A DNA stretch of 64,000 bases, from contig NZ_CP011272.1 of the NCBI RefSeq assembly GCF_001610875.1, positions 2,089,988-2,153,987 of the forward strand, written 5' to 3'. The notes under the pieces are model-generated. The model was not told the origin of the DNA. It did not search any database and saw nothing but the letters and a program-made list of their open reading frames with translations. How positions within the stretch are numbered: position 1 is the stretch's first letter; each line of letters starts with the position of its first letter. Origin of the DNA: Pirellula sp. SH-Sr6A (GTDB taxonomy: Bacteria; Planctomycetota; Planctomycetia; Pirellulales; Pirellulaceae). Shown here piece by piece: positions 1-8,889 of the stretch. A program made the position numbers and the translations under genes.

Positions 1-109
1 AATGTTCAGTGTTCTCATTGCATGCCGGAAGTGTTTGACGCGCGTACGAATTACCCTCAGCGGTTCCGCCGCATACTCTTGTTCGCCGCTCAGGCTTCTC
101 AGCCGTCAT
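1..109 (-). CDS. Group II intron reverse transcriptase, N-terminal fragment at window edge
   Basis: The first 36 codons of a second, identical copy of the intron RT. It starts at 109, equivalent to 2049 in the complete copy, and continues beyond base 1. It is truncated only by the window edge as far as can be seen. Confidence 0.8.
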   Translation of the reverse strand, partial: MTAEKPERRTRVCGGTAEGNSYARQTLPACNENTEH

Positions 110-592
110 CTCTGCGTCTACCTCACATCACGAATACTTTGCACCAAACGGTTAAACTTGTTCGGCCCTTCGTCAGCTAAAGCCTCCGACTACTATGGCC
201 TCTGCTGACTTCTACGGTGACATCGTAACCTCTTGCGAGGCAACTAGCTTTGCAGCATCCCCGTAGATCTCTCAGGGTAAGACGCGTAACTTTCCTCTCG
301 TATATTCGCCGCATATACGCCGACTCGGTCCGAATGACATTGGGCTTTGAATCTTCGTGCCTTCTCGCCCACCGGGTCGTCGCCTCGTATACGGTTCGTG
401 TACCTCGAACCGAGAGTTTGCCTGCTGCTTCCTTCAGATTCAGAGTTGCCCCTGACACCCTTGCAGTCGACTAGGAGTTCCTGTCATCAAGGCCTCCATC
501 GGGACTTGCACCCGACAAGTTACTTCCTGGTTCACTTTCGCTTGCCAGTTGCGAGCGTCAGTCAATGACGCTCCGCGTCATGCCTGACGCAC
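1..592 (-). mobile_element. Second group II intron copy, cut by the window edge
   Basis: Bases 1-593 are identical by eye to 1941-2533 (offset 1940). They correspond to the 5' part of the same class C group II intron: GTGCG start at 592-588, the ribozyme domains I-IV region, and the first 36 codons of the reverse transcriptase. The rest lies left of the window. The 3' end of the complete copy (593) abuts the 5' end of this copy (592) with no base between them, so the two introns are exactly head to tail. Confidence 0.9.
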
Positions 593-2532
593 ATCGGGTA
601 GGAGGCGGGATTACTCCCGCCGTCCTCCCACACCACCGTACGTACGGTTCCGTATACGGCGGTTCAGGTCTAACGACGATTCAGCTCAGTGCCTTTCTGG
701 ACGAGGCTTATCAGCCCAAGTTGCGTGAGGTGGCGAGTAGGCAGGGCCTGATTCATGTGGCTAGCGCCAGCATTCCACCAGGGGCCATGACCATTGCCAG
801 CACAGACCCACGCTCGCACGCGGTCAATGCCAAGGCGAGTCAGTTCGCGGGCTCGTTTGGGCGGACGCTTCCATTGGCGCCAGTAGATGGCGCGTAACTT
901 CCTGCGTAACCAGCTATCAAGTTCCTCGAACGTTTTCTTCACTTCACTCTTCCGGTAGTACGACACCCAACCGATCAGGACCGGCTGCAACTGAGCAAGC
1001 ACCGTACGCACATTGCGACCTCGTGCCTTGCGGAGTTCCTCGCGTAGGCGACCCTTGAAGCGTTTGACCGATTCAGGAGACACCTTAAACTTCGGTTGGT
1101 GATGGTGCGTGAACGTATAGCCCAGGAACTTGCGGTTCCAGGGGCGGTCCACGGCACTCTTGGCTCGATTCACTGTCAGTCGCAGTTTCTCGCTCAGGAA
1201 GCGTTCGACACCATTAAGCACTCGCTCACCGGCGCGGTGACTGCGAACGTAAATGTTACAGTCATCAGCGTAGCGAACGAATTTGTGGCCTCGGCGTTCC
1301 AGCTCCTTGTCCAGCTCATCGAGCAGGACGTTGGACAGAAGCGGTGATAAGGGACCGCCTTGCGGCGTTCCCTCGCTGCGTGGACTCACGATGCCGCCTT
1401 CCATGATGCCAGCTTGCAGATACAAGCGGATCAGTTTCAGGATGCGTTTGTCTTGGATCTGACGTGCAAGGCGACTCATCAGGATGTCGTGATTGACGCG
1501 ATCGAAGAACTTTTCCAAGTCCATGTCGACAACCCAGCGATGCCCTGAAGCAATGTGTTCCTTGGCACGATCCAACGCCTGATGCGTACTCCGGCCTGGG
1601 CGAAACCCAAAGCTAGAATCCGAAAACATTGGATCGTAGAGCCTCGTGAGCACTTGCAGTAAAGCTTGCTGGATCAAGCGATCTAGCACTGTCGGTATGC
1701 CCAGCATGCGCATCCCTTTGCCACCGGGTTTAGGTATTTCTACCTTTCGCACAGGGCTCGGACGATACGTTCCGCTGAACAGTTCTTCCCGGTGGCGTTC
1801 CCAATGCTCTCGGCAGTAGCCTGGCAGTTCATCGACGGTCACCCCATCAACGCCTGCGGCTCCTTTATTACCGACAACACGGCTCAACGCCTGCAACATA
1901 TTGCTGCGGCTTAGCACCTCCTCCATCGTGACGGTGACTGAATGTTCAGTGTTCTCATTGCATGCCGGAAGTGTTTGACGCGCGTACGAATTACCCTCAG
2001 CGGTTCCGCCGCATACTCTTGTTCGCCGCTCAGGCTTCTCAGCCGTCATCTCTGCGTCTACCTCACATCACGAATACTTTGCACCAAACGGTTAAACTTG
2101 TTCGGCCCTTCGTCAGCTAAAGCCTCCGACTACTATGGCCTCTGCTGACTTCTACGGTGACATCGTAACCTCTTGCGAGGCAACTAGCTTTGCAGCATCC
2201 CCGTAGATCTCTCAGGGTAAGACGCGTAACTTTCCTCTCGTATATTCGCCGCATATACGCCGACTCGGTCCGAATGACATTGGGCTTTGAATCTTCGTGC
2301 CTTCTCGCCCACCGGGTCGTCGCCTCGTATACGGTTCGTGTACCTCGAACCGAGAGTTTGCCTGCTGCTTCCTTCAGATTCAGAGTTGCCCCTGACACCC
2401 TTGCAGTCGACTAGGAGTTCCTGTCATCAAGGCCTCCATCGGGACTTGCACCCGACAAGTTACTTCCTGGTTCACTTTCGCTTGCCAGTTGCGAGCGTCA
2501 GTCAATGACGCTCCGCGTCATGCCTGACGCAC
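593..2532 (-). mobile_element. Class C group II intron, complete copy
   Basis: A complete 1940-nt group II intron is read on the minus strand. Its 5' end is GTGCG at 2532-2528, the bacterial group II start consensus. The intron encodes a reverse transcriptase (670-2049) and ends with domains V and VI. Domain V lies at about 630-665, with a 9-bp lower stem and a two-base CG bulge. Domain VI lies at 593-630: its arms pair except for one bulged A at 599, the expected branch point 7 nt from the 3' end, and the intron ends in GAT at 595-593. The ORF has no endonuclease domain and the insertion lies just behind a terminator hairpin (2540-2561); both are hallmarks of class C introns. A second copy starts at the very next base (592). 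Confidence 0.93.
670..2049 (-). CDS. ltrA: Group II intron reverse transcriptase/maturase
   Basis: A 459-aa intron-encoded protein that helps its host intron splice and reverse-transcribes it during retrohoming. Visible RT blocks are SSFGFRPGRS (about residues 145-154), the VDMDLEKFFD block with a catalytic Asp (174-183), TPQGGPLSPLLSN (228-240) and the active-site YADD (260-263). A maturase/X domain with the WVSYYR signature follows, then a basic C-terminus. There is no HNH endonuclease domain, as in class C introns. The stop at 670 leaves 77 nt for domains V and VI. The start at 2049 is uncertain because the first 40 or so residues are poorly conserved in this family; an internal Met at residue 42 is possible. 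Confidence 0.92.
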   Translation of the reverse strand: MTAEKPERRTRVCGGTAEGNSYARQTLPACNENTEHSVTVTMEEVLSRSNMLQALSRVVGNKGAAGVDGVTVDELPGYCREHWERHREELFSGTYRPSPVRKVEIPKPGGKGMRMLGIPTVLDRLIQQALLQVLTRLYDPMFSDSSFGFRPGRSTHQALDRAKEHIASGHRWVVDMDLEKFFDRVNHDILMSRLARQIQDKRILKLIRLYLQAGIMEGGIVSPRSEGTPQGGPLSPLLSNVLLDELDKELERRGHKFVRYADDCNIYVRSHRAGERVLNGVERFLSEKLRLTVNRAKSAVDRPWNRKFLGYTFTHHHQPKFKVSPESVKRFKGRLREELRKARGRNVRTVLAQLQPVLIGWVSYYRKSEVKKTFEELDSWLRRKLRAIYWRQWKRPPKRARELTRLGIDRVRAWVCAGNGHGPWWNAGASHMNQALPTRHLTQLGLISLVQKGTELNRR

Positions 2533-2539
2533 ACGAAGA

Positions 2540-2561
2540 AAGCCTGGATTTCTCCAGGCTT
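2540..2561 (-). terminator. Rho-independent terminator used as intron target
   Basis: Perfect 8-bp stem AAGCCTGG/CCAGGCTT with a 6-nt loop, followed on the minus strand by TCTTCGT and then the intron start. It ends the 75-aa gene at 2618-2845. Class C group II introns characteristically insert a few bases after such hairpins; here the distance is 7 nt. Confidence 0.85.
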
Positions 2562-2617
2562 CTTGCAACTTTTCAGAGACTGAACGTCAGTTCACGGGCT
2601 CGAAAATCACTCAAACG

Positions 2618-2845
2618 CTACTCACGAGGACGAATTGCGCCGGTCAAGCCGCTGTAATCAACACGGTCATCCGAGTGCCATAGAGGCTGCCCGAGTTCGA
2701 CGCGACGACGGAGCACTTCGATTTTTTCTTGCGAGCCTGCAGGTGCATCGGTCGGCAAGAAATGATTGTCTACGATTGGATCGAAGTCTTCGTCATGACC
2801 GTACTTGAGAATTGCTTCAAAGACGTTCTTACACAAATTACTCAT
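2618..2845 (-). CDS. Conserved small hypothetical protein
   Basis: A 75-aa soluble protein with no signal peptide or membrane segment. It is acidic and Pro/Asp-rich in the middle, with a run of charged residues (GSQEKIEVLRRRVELG) followed by a compact C-terminal motif, HSDDRVDYSGL. It is followed by a clear terminator at 2540-2561, which supports it as a transcribed gene. The sequence looks like a small planctomycete-conserved family, but I cannot name a function. No partner gene is adjacent: a group II intron array lies downstream and about 600 bp of apparently empty DNA upstream. Confidence 0.7.
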   Translation of the reverse strand: MSNLCKNVFEAILKYGHDEDFDPIVDNHFLPTDAPAGSQEKIEVLRRRVELGQPLWHSDDRVDYSGLTGAIRPRE

Positions 2846-3445
2846 TAATTAATGGCCCTCCCAAAGTGTCCAAGGATAGCGAGCGATTGCCACATTCACT
2901 CGCACTCGTTCTCAGGGATAGAATGGACTCCCATTCCAAGAAACTTTTGCGGGTGGCATCAACACAACAAACCGCGTCTGGCGGCCACTACACCCGCAAA
3001 ATTTCTTCTTATTTTCTCCCAACGACCATCGATTATTGACATGAGGGGAACAAAGTCAAGAAAATTTTAACCTTCCCTTTGCGATATGCCCCTTGCCAAC
3101 ACGCAGCGTTTCGAGCAGGCAAGGTTTGCCGCCTAATGAGTTTGCTCTCTGCGAAACCATCCAGGCTAGTTGCGCCAACTCCCTAGCTCACTCTTGACTC
3201 CACTACTAGCCTTCAAAGGTATCTTGCGCCCCACAAATCCAGTTCTCCTCGATGCGGCCCCTCAGGGTCTCTCTTCCACAGACCTCTACTCTTTGTGGTT
3301 CGATGCTAGGCAAGTGCGACATTCCGCCCCTCAAAACTTTTTTTGACTTGCATGAAGTATGATGTGCTTCCGCGACGGTGCTGACCTGAAAAGCGGTCAT
3401 TGAAGAGCAGTCGTTGAAAAAAGGTGCTGTCCCAAGGTGAGAGAA
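2846..3445. other. Intergenic stretch without a supported gene
   Basis: About 600 bp between the divergently transcribed 75-aa gene and the HD-domain gene. Short open frames here lack ribosome binding sites and recognisable protein character. It presumably holds the promoters of both flanking genes; no convincing motif was identified. Confidence 0.5.
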
Positions 3446-4771
3446 ATGGAGTTCCCTGAGCTATCAAGCCGCTGCCCGTCGATCCGCATCAGCCCGGAGG
3501 TCGACGTACCCGTAACTCCCCGCGTGAAGCGACTGATCGATACGGCGGCGTTTCGCCGACTCTCCCGCGTTAGCCAACTGGGTCTGGTGTCGATTGTCTA
3601 CCCCGGAGCGACCCACACCCGGTTCGAGCACTCCTTGGGGGTGTACCGAAACGCCGTCCACTTCGTCCAGCATCTGCGATCCGATCCCGTTTTCCAACAA
3701 GTGATTGCCCCCAGGGATGCCGAGACATTCATCGTGGCCGCCCTCTTTCACGATTTGGGTCACTGGCCTTTCTGCCACGCGATTGAAGATCTCCAAATCC
3801 CCGGAATTCCTCATCACGAAAACATCGCCCTACCCCTTCTCTCCGAACCCCCCATGGCGGAGTTGCTGGAACAAGACTGGAACCTCACTCCGGTTGCCAT
3901 CGCCAAGCTCCTGTTCTTGGGTAACGAACACGATTCAAGCCAACCTGCAGAAACCATTCTTCGATCGTTGCTGAGCGGCCCTATCGACATCGACAAACTG
4001 GATTACTTGGAACGAGATTCCACGCATGCAGGCGTCCCCTACGGTCGAAACTTCGATCGCAACCGCTTGATCCGGGCCCTTTGCATCCATCCGGAAACTC
4101 TCAAACTGTCGATTGGTGACAAAGGGAAAACGGCTGCAGAAATGTTGGTCTTCGCTCGATACATCATGTTCAGCGAAGTCTATTGGCACCACGCTGTCCG
4201 CTCCGCGACCGCGATGCTCCAGCGCACTGTGTATGAACTTTTTCAGCATCAGCGGTGCGATGTGTCCGATGTCCTTCGCTGGGCTCACGCCACGGACCAT
4301 CAAGTCATCGAGGAATTGCTATCCCGATCTCGCGATGCCATCTGGGAATCCTGCGCGGCTGGCATCTTCGGCCCCATCCGCAATCTTTACAAACGGATCG
4401 CCCAATTCGACTTTCTGGATGAGCCTCTTCTCCATCGGAGCCTTTCGAGACGACCTTATGCGGAGATCACCTCCCTCTCGCGTCGATTGTCCCAGAGGTT
4501 CGCCAGCCTCCTACCGATCCCAGTATCGGAGGTCGATGTCCTAATCGACGCCCCGTCGCAAAAGCTAGATGTTCAGTTCCAGATGGAAGTTCGTTTACCC
4601 CACGGTGCCTATCGTCAGCTGGGGGACGTGTCCCCTATGGTGCAGGCACTTGCTACGAAGCAGTTTGATGACATCGTCAAACGTGTTCGCATCTTCGCGA
4701 ATCCAACAGTCGCTGGAGCAGTGCGTGAGTCGGGCCTGGACGTGCGCGAGCTCGTCGCCGACATTCTTTAA
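3446..4771 (+). CDS. HD superfamily phosphohydrolase (dGTPase-like, COG1078 type)
   Basis: A 441-aa cytosolic metal-dependent phosphohydrolase related to dGTP triphosphohydrolases. The N-terminal part has the family pattern FRRLSRVSQLGL...THTRFEHSLGV, where RFEHS supplies the first metal-binding His. Then come the HD pair FHDLGHWPF and HHE, and DIDKLDYLERDSTHAG as the last conserved block. These are the four H...HD...D positions of the HD fold. The substrate cannot be told from sequence; some relatives act on dNTPs and others on unknown nucleotides. I prefer ATG at 3446, preceded by AAGGTGAG, over the in-frame GTG at 3437. It stands alone: 460 bp separate it from the next gene. Confidence 0.85.
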   Translation: MEFPELSSRCPSIRISPEVDVPVTPRVKRLIDTAAFRRLSRVSQLGLVSIVYPGATHTRFEHSLGVYRNAVHFVQHLRSDPVFQQVIAPRDAETFIVAALFHDLGHWPFCHAIEDLQIPGIPHHENIALPLLSEPPMAELLEQDWNLTPVAIAKLLFLGNEHDSSQPAETILRSLLSGPIDIDKLDYLERDSTHAGVPYGRNFDRNRLIRALCIHPETLKLSIGDKGKTAAEMLVFARYIMFSEVYWHHAVRSATAMLQRTVYELFQHQRCDVSDVLRWAHATDHQVIEELLSRSRDAIWESCAAGIFGPIRNLYKRIAQFDFLDEPLLHRSLSRRPYAEITSLSRRLSQRFASLLPIPVSEVDVLIDAPSQKLDVQFQMEVRLPHGAYRQLGDVSPMVQALATKQFDDIVKRVRIFANPTVAGAVRESGLDVRELVADIL

Positions 4772-5232
4772 ATAGCGAAGTCGATTCTTCAAGGAATCTT
4801 CATTGAACACAACTTGCTGCTAGATTCCAAACTCTCCACCTTCCTCCAGGCAGCGTAATGGGATCAGCTTTCCCCTTCTGCGCATTGACGTTGACCGTCG
4901 ACTGCGAGCCGATGGACGTCGATCTCTTGCCCCATGTTAAGAGTCTGCGAAGTTCGATCCAAAGACTGCTTTAGCCGATTGAGCAGGGACGATTCTTCCG
5001 TACGATGTTGGAAGCACATGTGTTGAACAAGTCGATGCACTTAGTTTGCGAAGGTGGGACTCTTGATGGGTCCGTTGTCTCGCGATGAGTGCACGATATC
5101 CCCGGAATGCCGCAGGCCTCGGCTCTCCGGTTCCTTCCCTTTGGCTTCTGCTACCCATAGCGCGATCACCCCATTCGCGACACGTCGCAGTATCCAGATT
5201 CGTTTCTCTGTTCGTTTACTGGGAGTCTTACA
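4772..5232. other. Intergenic region upstream of DUF1559 gene
   Basis: About 460 bp with no protein-like frame and no hairpin that I can support. It should contain the promoter of the DUF1559 gene that starts at 5233. Confidence 0.4.
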
Positions 5233-6240
5233 TTGTCCATTTTGAAAACAAGCCGCCGGAAAGGCTTCACCCTCGTTGAACTACTGGTGGTCATTGCCAT
5301 CATCGGAATCCTCGTGGGCCTACTGCTGCCTGCCGTTCAAGCGGCGAGGGAAGCAGCCCGTCGTATGCAATGCTCCAATAACATCAAACAGATGGCATTG
5401 TCATTCCACAACTTCCAAGACTCAAAACGCTACCTACCGGGCGGGGCTCGGGATGGTAATGGCAAGTTTGGTGATGCTCTGAGTTCATGCTGCAATTCCC
5501 GCAGCTTCACTGGCTACAGCTGGCTCTACCACATCCTTCCTTACATCGAACAACAAAACCTGTACGACCTCGCCGCAAACAGCGATCCGACCACCGCTTC
5601 TGCAGACAATCCGGGCAACAATCTGGTTGCAGCTCGATTGCCTGCCACCTACGCCTGCCCGTCCCGTCGCTCCCCCACTCTTTACGGCGGATCCTATCGA
5701 TCCGACTACGCTGGAAATGCCGGGGAACGCAACCCAGCCATCGGTCTCCGCAGCGGAGCACCTAGCAATGGGAAACGAGGTGTTGTTCGGCAAATCGACT
5801 CCCAAGGTTGGAAATTGACTATCGAGCAAATCAAGGACGGATCCTCAAACACCTTGATGATCGGCGAAAAGGCATTGCACCCGACTGCTTACGGGAGCGA
5901 AGGGGGTGATAACGAACGATGGAGCAATCCGGGCTGGGACGAAGACATCGTTCGATACGGGGCGATCATCGTCCCTGCAGAGTCCAATTTGCAGGAAGGA
6001 TTGCCACCCATCGCGGATTCGCGCGCGCCGCGGCTCGACGGGTCTACTTGGATCGTAGCGCAAACCAAACATGGCAATCGATTCAATCAGTGGCATCCTT
6101 TCTTCGGATCGTCCCACACTTCGGGTATGAATGGTGGATTTGCAGATGGCTCGGTTCAATTCCTCTCCTTCTCCATCGACGCAGAGGTCTTCCGCCGATT
6201 GAGCTTGGTCGACGATGGGGAAACCGTCACCATCGAGTAG
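5233..6240 (+). CDS. DUF1559 protein with prepilin-type N-terminus
   Basis: A 335-aa protein of the planctomycete-expanded DUF1559 family. The N-terminus has the type IV prepilin cleavage/methylation signal: basic KTSRRKG, then FTLVELL and a hydrophobic helix, then the family hallmark [16 protein letters not shown]. Prepilin peptidase should cleave after the Gly and methylate the Phe. The C-terminus carries the H-x9-DG motif (SSHTSGMNGGFADGSV). The start is TTG at 5233, supported by GGGAG at 5221-5225. A 63-aa lipoprotein gene follows 127 bp downstream, an arrangement repeated at 17576-18887. The family is presumed to form surface or periplasmic pseudopilin-like structures, but its function is not established. 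Confidence 0.93.
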   Translation: MSILKTSRRKGFTLVELLVVIAIIGILVGLLLPAVQAAREAARRMQCSNNIKQMALSFHNFQDSKRYLPGGARDGNGKFGDALSSCCNSRSFTGYSWLYHILPYIEQQNLYDLAANSDPTTASADNPGNNLVAARLPATYACPSRRSPTLYGGSYRSDYAGNAGERNPAIGLRSGAPSNGKRGVVRQIDSQGWKLTIEQIKDGSSNTLMIGEKALHPTAYGSEGGDNERWSNPGWDEDIVRYGAIIVPAESNLQEGLPPIADSRAPRLDGSTWIVAQTKHGNRFNQWHPFFGSSHTSGMNGGFADGSVQFLSFSIDAEVFRRLSLVDDGETVTIE

Positions 6241-6367
6241 TCCACTGCCCTGCATGCACCAAGTCGATGGATTCGGGTTCATTACGTGCACCAACTCTAC
6301 AACGCACGGTCCGCGTGGTGAACCTTTTCGTCCCTTTCTCTTACCCATACCCAAGAATACGAAATTG

Positions 6368-6559
6368 ATGAAAACGCATACACTTACGCTTTGGATGGCT
6401 TCTCCCCTCCTAATCACCTTCGTCCTATCCACCGGCTGTGGATCTGGTTCCGATGCGAAGGCAGATATGACCGCGGAGATAGAATCCGAAATCAAAGCGC
6501 ACGATGCAGCGGTCGAAGAAGCGGAAAAGGCTCAGTCCGCACCGGCCAAAAAGAAATAG
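6368..6559 (+). CDS. Small lipoprotein paired with DUF1559 gene
   Basis: A 63-aa protein with a lipoprotein signal: basic start MKTHT, hydrophobic stretch, lipobox LSTGC. A short acidic, Glu/Ala-rich mature part with a Lys-rich end (APAKKK) follows. I chose ATG 6368 because it places the signal peptide correctly; an upstream in-frame start would add an implausible leader. The mature chain is only about 40 residues and probably helical. An analogous small exported protein follows the second DUF1559 gene at 18684. Function unknown; co-expression with the DUF1559 protein is inferred from position. Confidence 0.7.
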   Translation: MKTHTLTLWMASPLLITFVLSTGCGSGSDAKADMTAEIESEIKAHDAAVEEAEKAQSAPAKKK

Positions 6560-6600
6560 TCGGGCCCTTGGATTTCCCGAAAGGCACTGTATCGACCTCG

Positions 6601-8889
6601 CTACGGCAAATTCCAACGTTTCCGTAGCGACCACTGGGCGATCATCAGCAATCCGAACACCAAGCAAGCCGTCCAGGAATCGATCAAACCTTCACCCAGT
6701 TTGCGATTCTCCACGACCGTTTCTGTGGACTGTTTTCGTCTCGACTGCAACTGCGCCATTACGTCGGACATCTGATCAGGCGAGAGTAATTCACCTCCCG
6801 CGTCCGCGTTGAGCCTCGCCATTTGCTCCATCAATTGCCAATCAGGAATGGGCTGCAAGCTTTCCAACGACCGATCCACCACAATAAAAGGCAATCGGCT
6901 CTCCAATTCCTTCCCATTGAGTGCTATCGCTCTAGCACGCCACTCATACCGCCCCGGCTCTTTAGCGCCGGCAAAATTCGACCGTAAGGAACCTGTATCC
7001 CGTTTAATCAAAGGGGACTCTCCGAGATCGACAACACCGGATTCGGTCTCTTTCCACAGGTGCAATGCAATGTTCTGCGGCATCTCCAATTCCTGGCTTC
7101 CCGCAATCCAATCGATGATCAACTCGGAAGGTTGTGACAGAAAAAGCCTCCGCTGTGTCATGCGCATTTCCATTCCTTCATCCACCGCCTTCCGTCGCAT
7201 GCACCAATAGATCAACTTTCGCCAAAACGCCTTGTGTTCCGCCAGTTTTCCCTGCCGCGCCCAAACAAAGGTCGAATCAACGGCCAGCGAGAGCACTTTG
7301 CCATTGCCTGCCACACCGGCCACAATCAGGGGATCACCATTCTGACTCTCTGCTAGTAACACGGTCCCCGGGTTATTCTTGATGCCCGCCCATCGGTTTG
7401 CCCCTAGTAGAGGCTTTAGACTTTTCCAAGTCTCCTCATTGCGCTCGGGTGCATCGATTTGCAAAATTTCGGAACCGCCACGTGGAATCACTTTCACAGG
7501 GCCGTTGATTTGCTCTTGAAGTTGGATTCTGCCATCGATGGAATTCCTAGTCGCTCCGCCGATCTGGACGGGCAACACTTCGCGCAGCGCGGATTCCCCC
7601 CAACCGCCCGCCCCGTAGGTGTGGTACCCTCCGAGCGTGATCAAGCCGGCTCCATTGCGAACCATGTCGGCCAAACGAGAAGCTCCCTCCGCTTCGATCG
7701 CCCGATAGTCGACGTCTCCCAAAACGATGCAATCGAATACGTCGCCTGAAAGCTGCTCTCGCAAATTGACGGGCCACTTTTGAACAGGTGGCTTATTGAT
7801 TGGTAAAGAGAGGATATCGATATCAGGACTTTCACCCAGCGCACGCCGGATGAATTTCATCTCAAAGCGAGCTTCCCCCTCGATATACAGTACGCGAGCT
7901 CCTCCGGCGCGTACATTGAGATAGACAGTGGACTCGTTATTCTGCGCTACGATTTCCCGCTCGACCGGTATCGCTTCGACCACCATCTCGTATGCGCCAG
8001 GTTCCGGCGCGACGACTTGCAATTGAAATGGAATCGCTTCATCCGCTCGAACCGGTCGCACCTTGGTCCGAGCCAACTCTTGAGGTTCCGTACCCTCGCG
8101 GCGCATCAAGAGGCGAATCGTTACGTCTTGGTTGGCCACTCCACGACAACGAACGCTCCCCAGCACATTGACAGGGTTCTTCGTGAATACATCCAGCTGC
8201 TCAGGGACACCCTCCACACTTAAATCTCTGGAGTTCTCGCTATCGGCGCGGGGGCCGATCCCTACCACGTAGAGCGGTATATCTAGTTGCGACAATCGCC
8301 GAGCCATTTGAAGGGGATCTCCCCCTGCAGGACTTTGCGTTTGAGAACCATCACCAAACCAAATCACCGCGGACAAAGGAGAATCGAGCGATGCCCCCAT
8401 CAACTCACTCAAGGGGCCTGCGATGTCCGTGACCGATCCACTTGGTTCCGCCGGAAGCGACAACGCCGATTGTTCAATCCCTTTGGCTGTCGCCACTTGT
8501 CGCAACCTCTCGCTGTAAGCGAACGCAGCCCAACTGTTCTCTTTCCCAAGCTTCTCGCGATCTCCCCATATTTGATTCAACAATCCCGTCTGCTGCCCCC
8601 AACGCGATAGTTTCCCATCTCCGGAAGGCAATCCCATGCTTGCGGACTCGTCGAACAGAATTGCAACTGTACCCGGAGGACTGGATTGCTTCGTAAAAGT
8701 CACACCAGGACGCAATAGAAGCAACAGAAGCACCACACAAATCGACAAGCGAATCAACCACAAGGCTAACCACTGCCAGCGATTGACCTTTCCCGATTCC
8801 TGAACCAGGATCAACACCGCCAGCAATCCGAGCCCGATCAGGCCGATGATCCAGTATCCACCAAAGACAGGGTTCAACGACCAATCCAT
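6601..8889 (-). CDS. vWA / glutamine-amidotransferase-like membrane protein
   Basis: A 762-aa membrane-anchored protein. Two transmembrane helices near the N-terminus (about residues 10-30 and 40-62) are followed by a von Willebrand factor A-like domain starting ILFDESASMG, a DxSxS-type MIDAS motif. The central part contains a class I glutamine amidotransferase-like fold typical of planctomycete homologues (GAGLITLGGYHTYGAGGWG). A final transmembrane helix sits near residues 738-755. The start overlaps the stop of the upstream BatA-like gene by one base (TGATG), so the two are translationally coupled. Such proteins usually accompany a MoxR ATPase and a DUF58 protein; neither is in this window. 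Probably a cell-envelope assembly or chaperone role, by inference. Confidence 0.82.
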   Translation of the reverse strand: MDWSLNPVFGGYWIIGLIGLGLLAVLILVQESGKVNRWQWLALWLIRLSICVVLLLLLLRPGVTFTKQSSPPGTVAILFDESASMGLPSGDGKLSRWGQQTGLLNQIWGDREKLGKENSWAAFAYSERLRQVATAKGIEQSALSLPAEPSGSVTDIAGPLSELMGASLDSPLSAVIWFGDGSQTQSPAGGDPLQMARRLSQLDIPLYVVGIGPRADSENSRDLSVEGVPEQLDVFTKNPVNVLGSVRCRGVANQDVTIRLLMRREGTEPQELARTKVRPVRADEAIPFQLQVVAPEPGAYEMVVEAIPVEREIVAQNNESTVYLNVRAGGARVLYIEGEARFEMKFIRRALGESPDIDILSLPINKPPVQKWPVNLREQLSGDVFDCIVLGDVDYRAIEAEGASRLADMVRNGAGLITLGGYHTYGAGGWGESALREVLPVQIGGATRNSIDGRIQLQEQINGPVKVIPRGGSEILQIDAPERNEETWKSLKPLLGANRWAGIKNNPGTVLLAESQNGDPLIVAGVAGNGKVLSLAVDSTFVWARQGKLAEHKAFWRKLIYWCMRRKAVDEGMEMRMTQRRLFLSQPSELIIDWIAGSQELEMPQNIALHLWKETESGVVDLGESPLIKRDTGSLRSNFAGAKEPGRYEWRARAIALNGKELESRLPFIVVDRSLESLQPIPDWQLMEQMARLNADAGGELLSPDQMSDVMAQLQSRRKQSTETVVENRKLGEGLIDSWTACLVFGLLMIAQWSLRKRWNLP

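Noticed and set aside
177-458. 93-codon ORF present in both intron copies
   Set aside because: It falls in the ribozyme part of the group II intron; its exact duplication is due to the intron, not to a gene pair.
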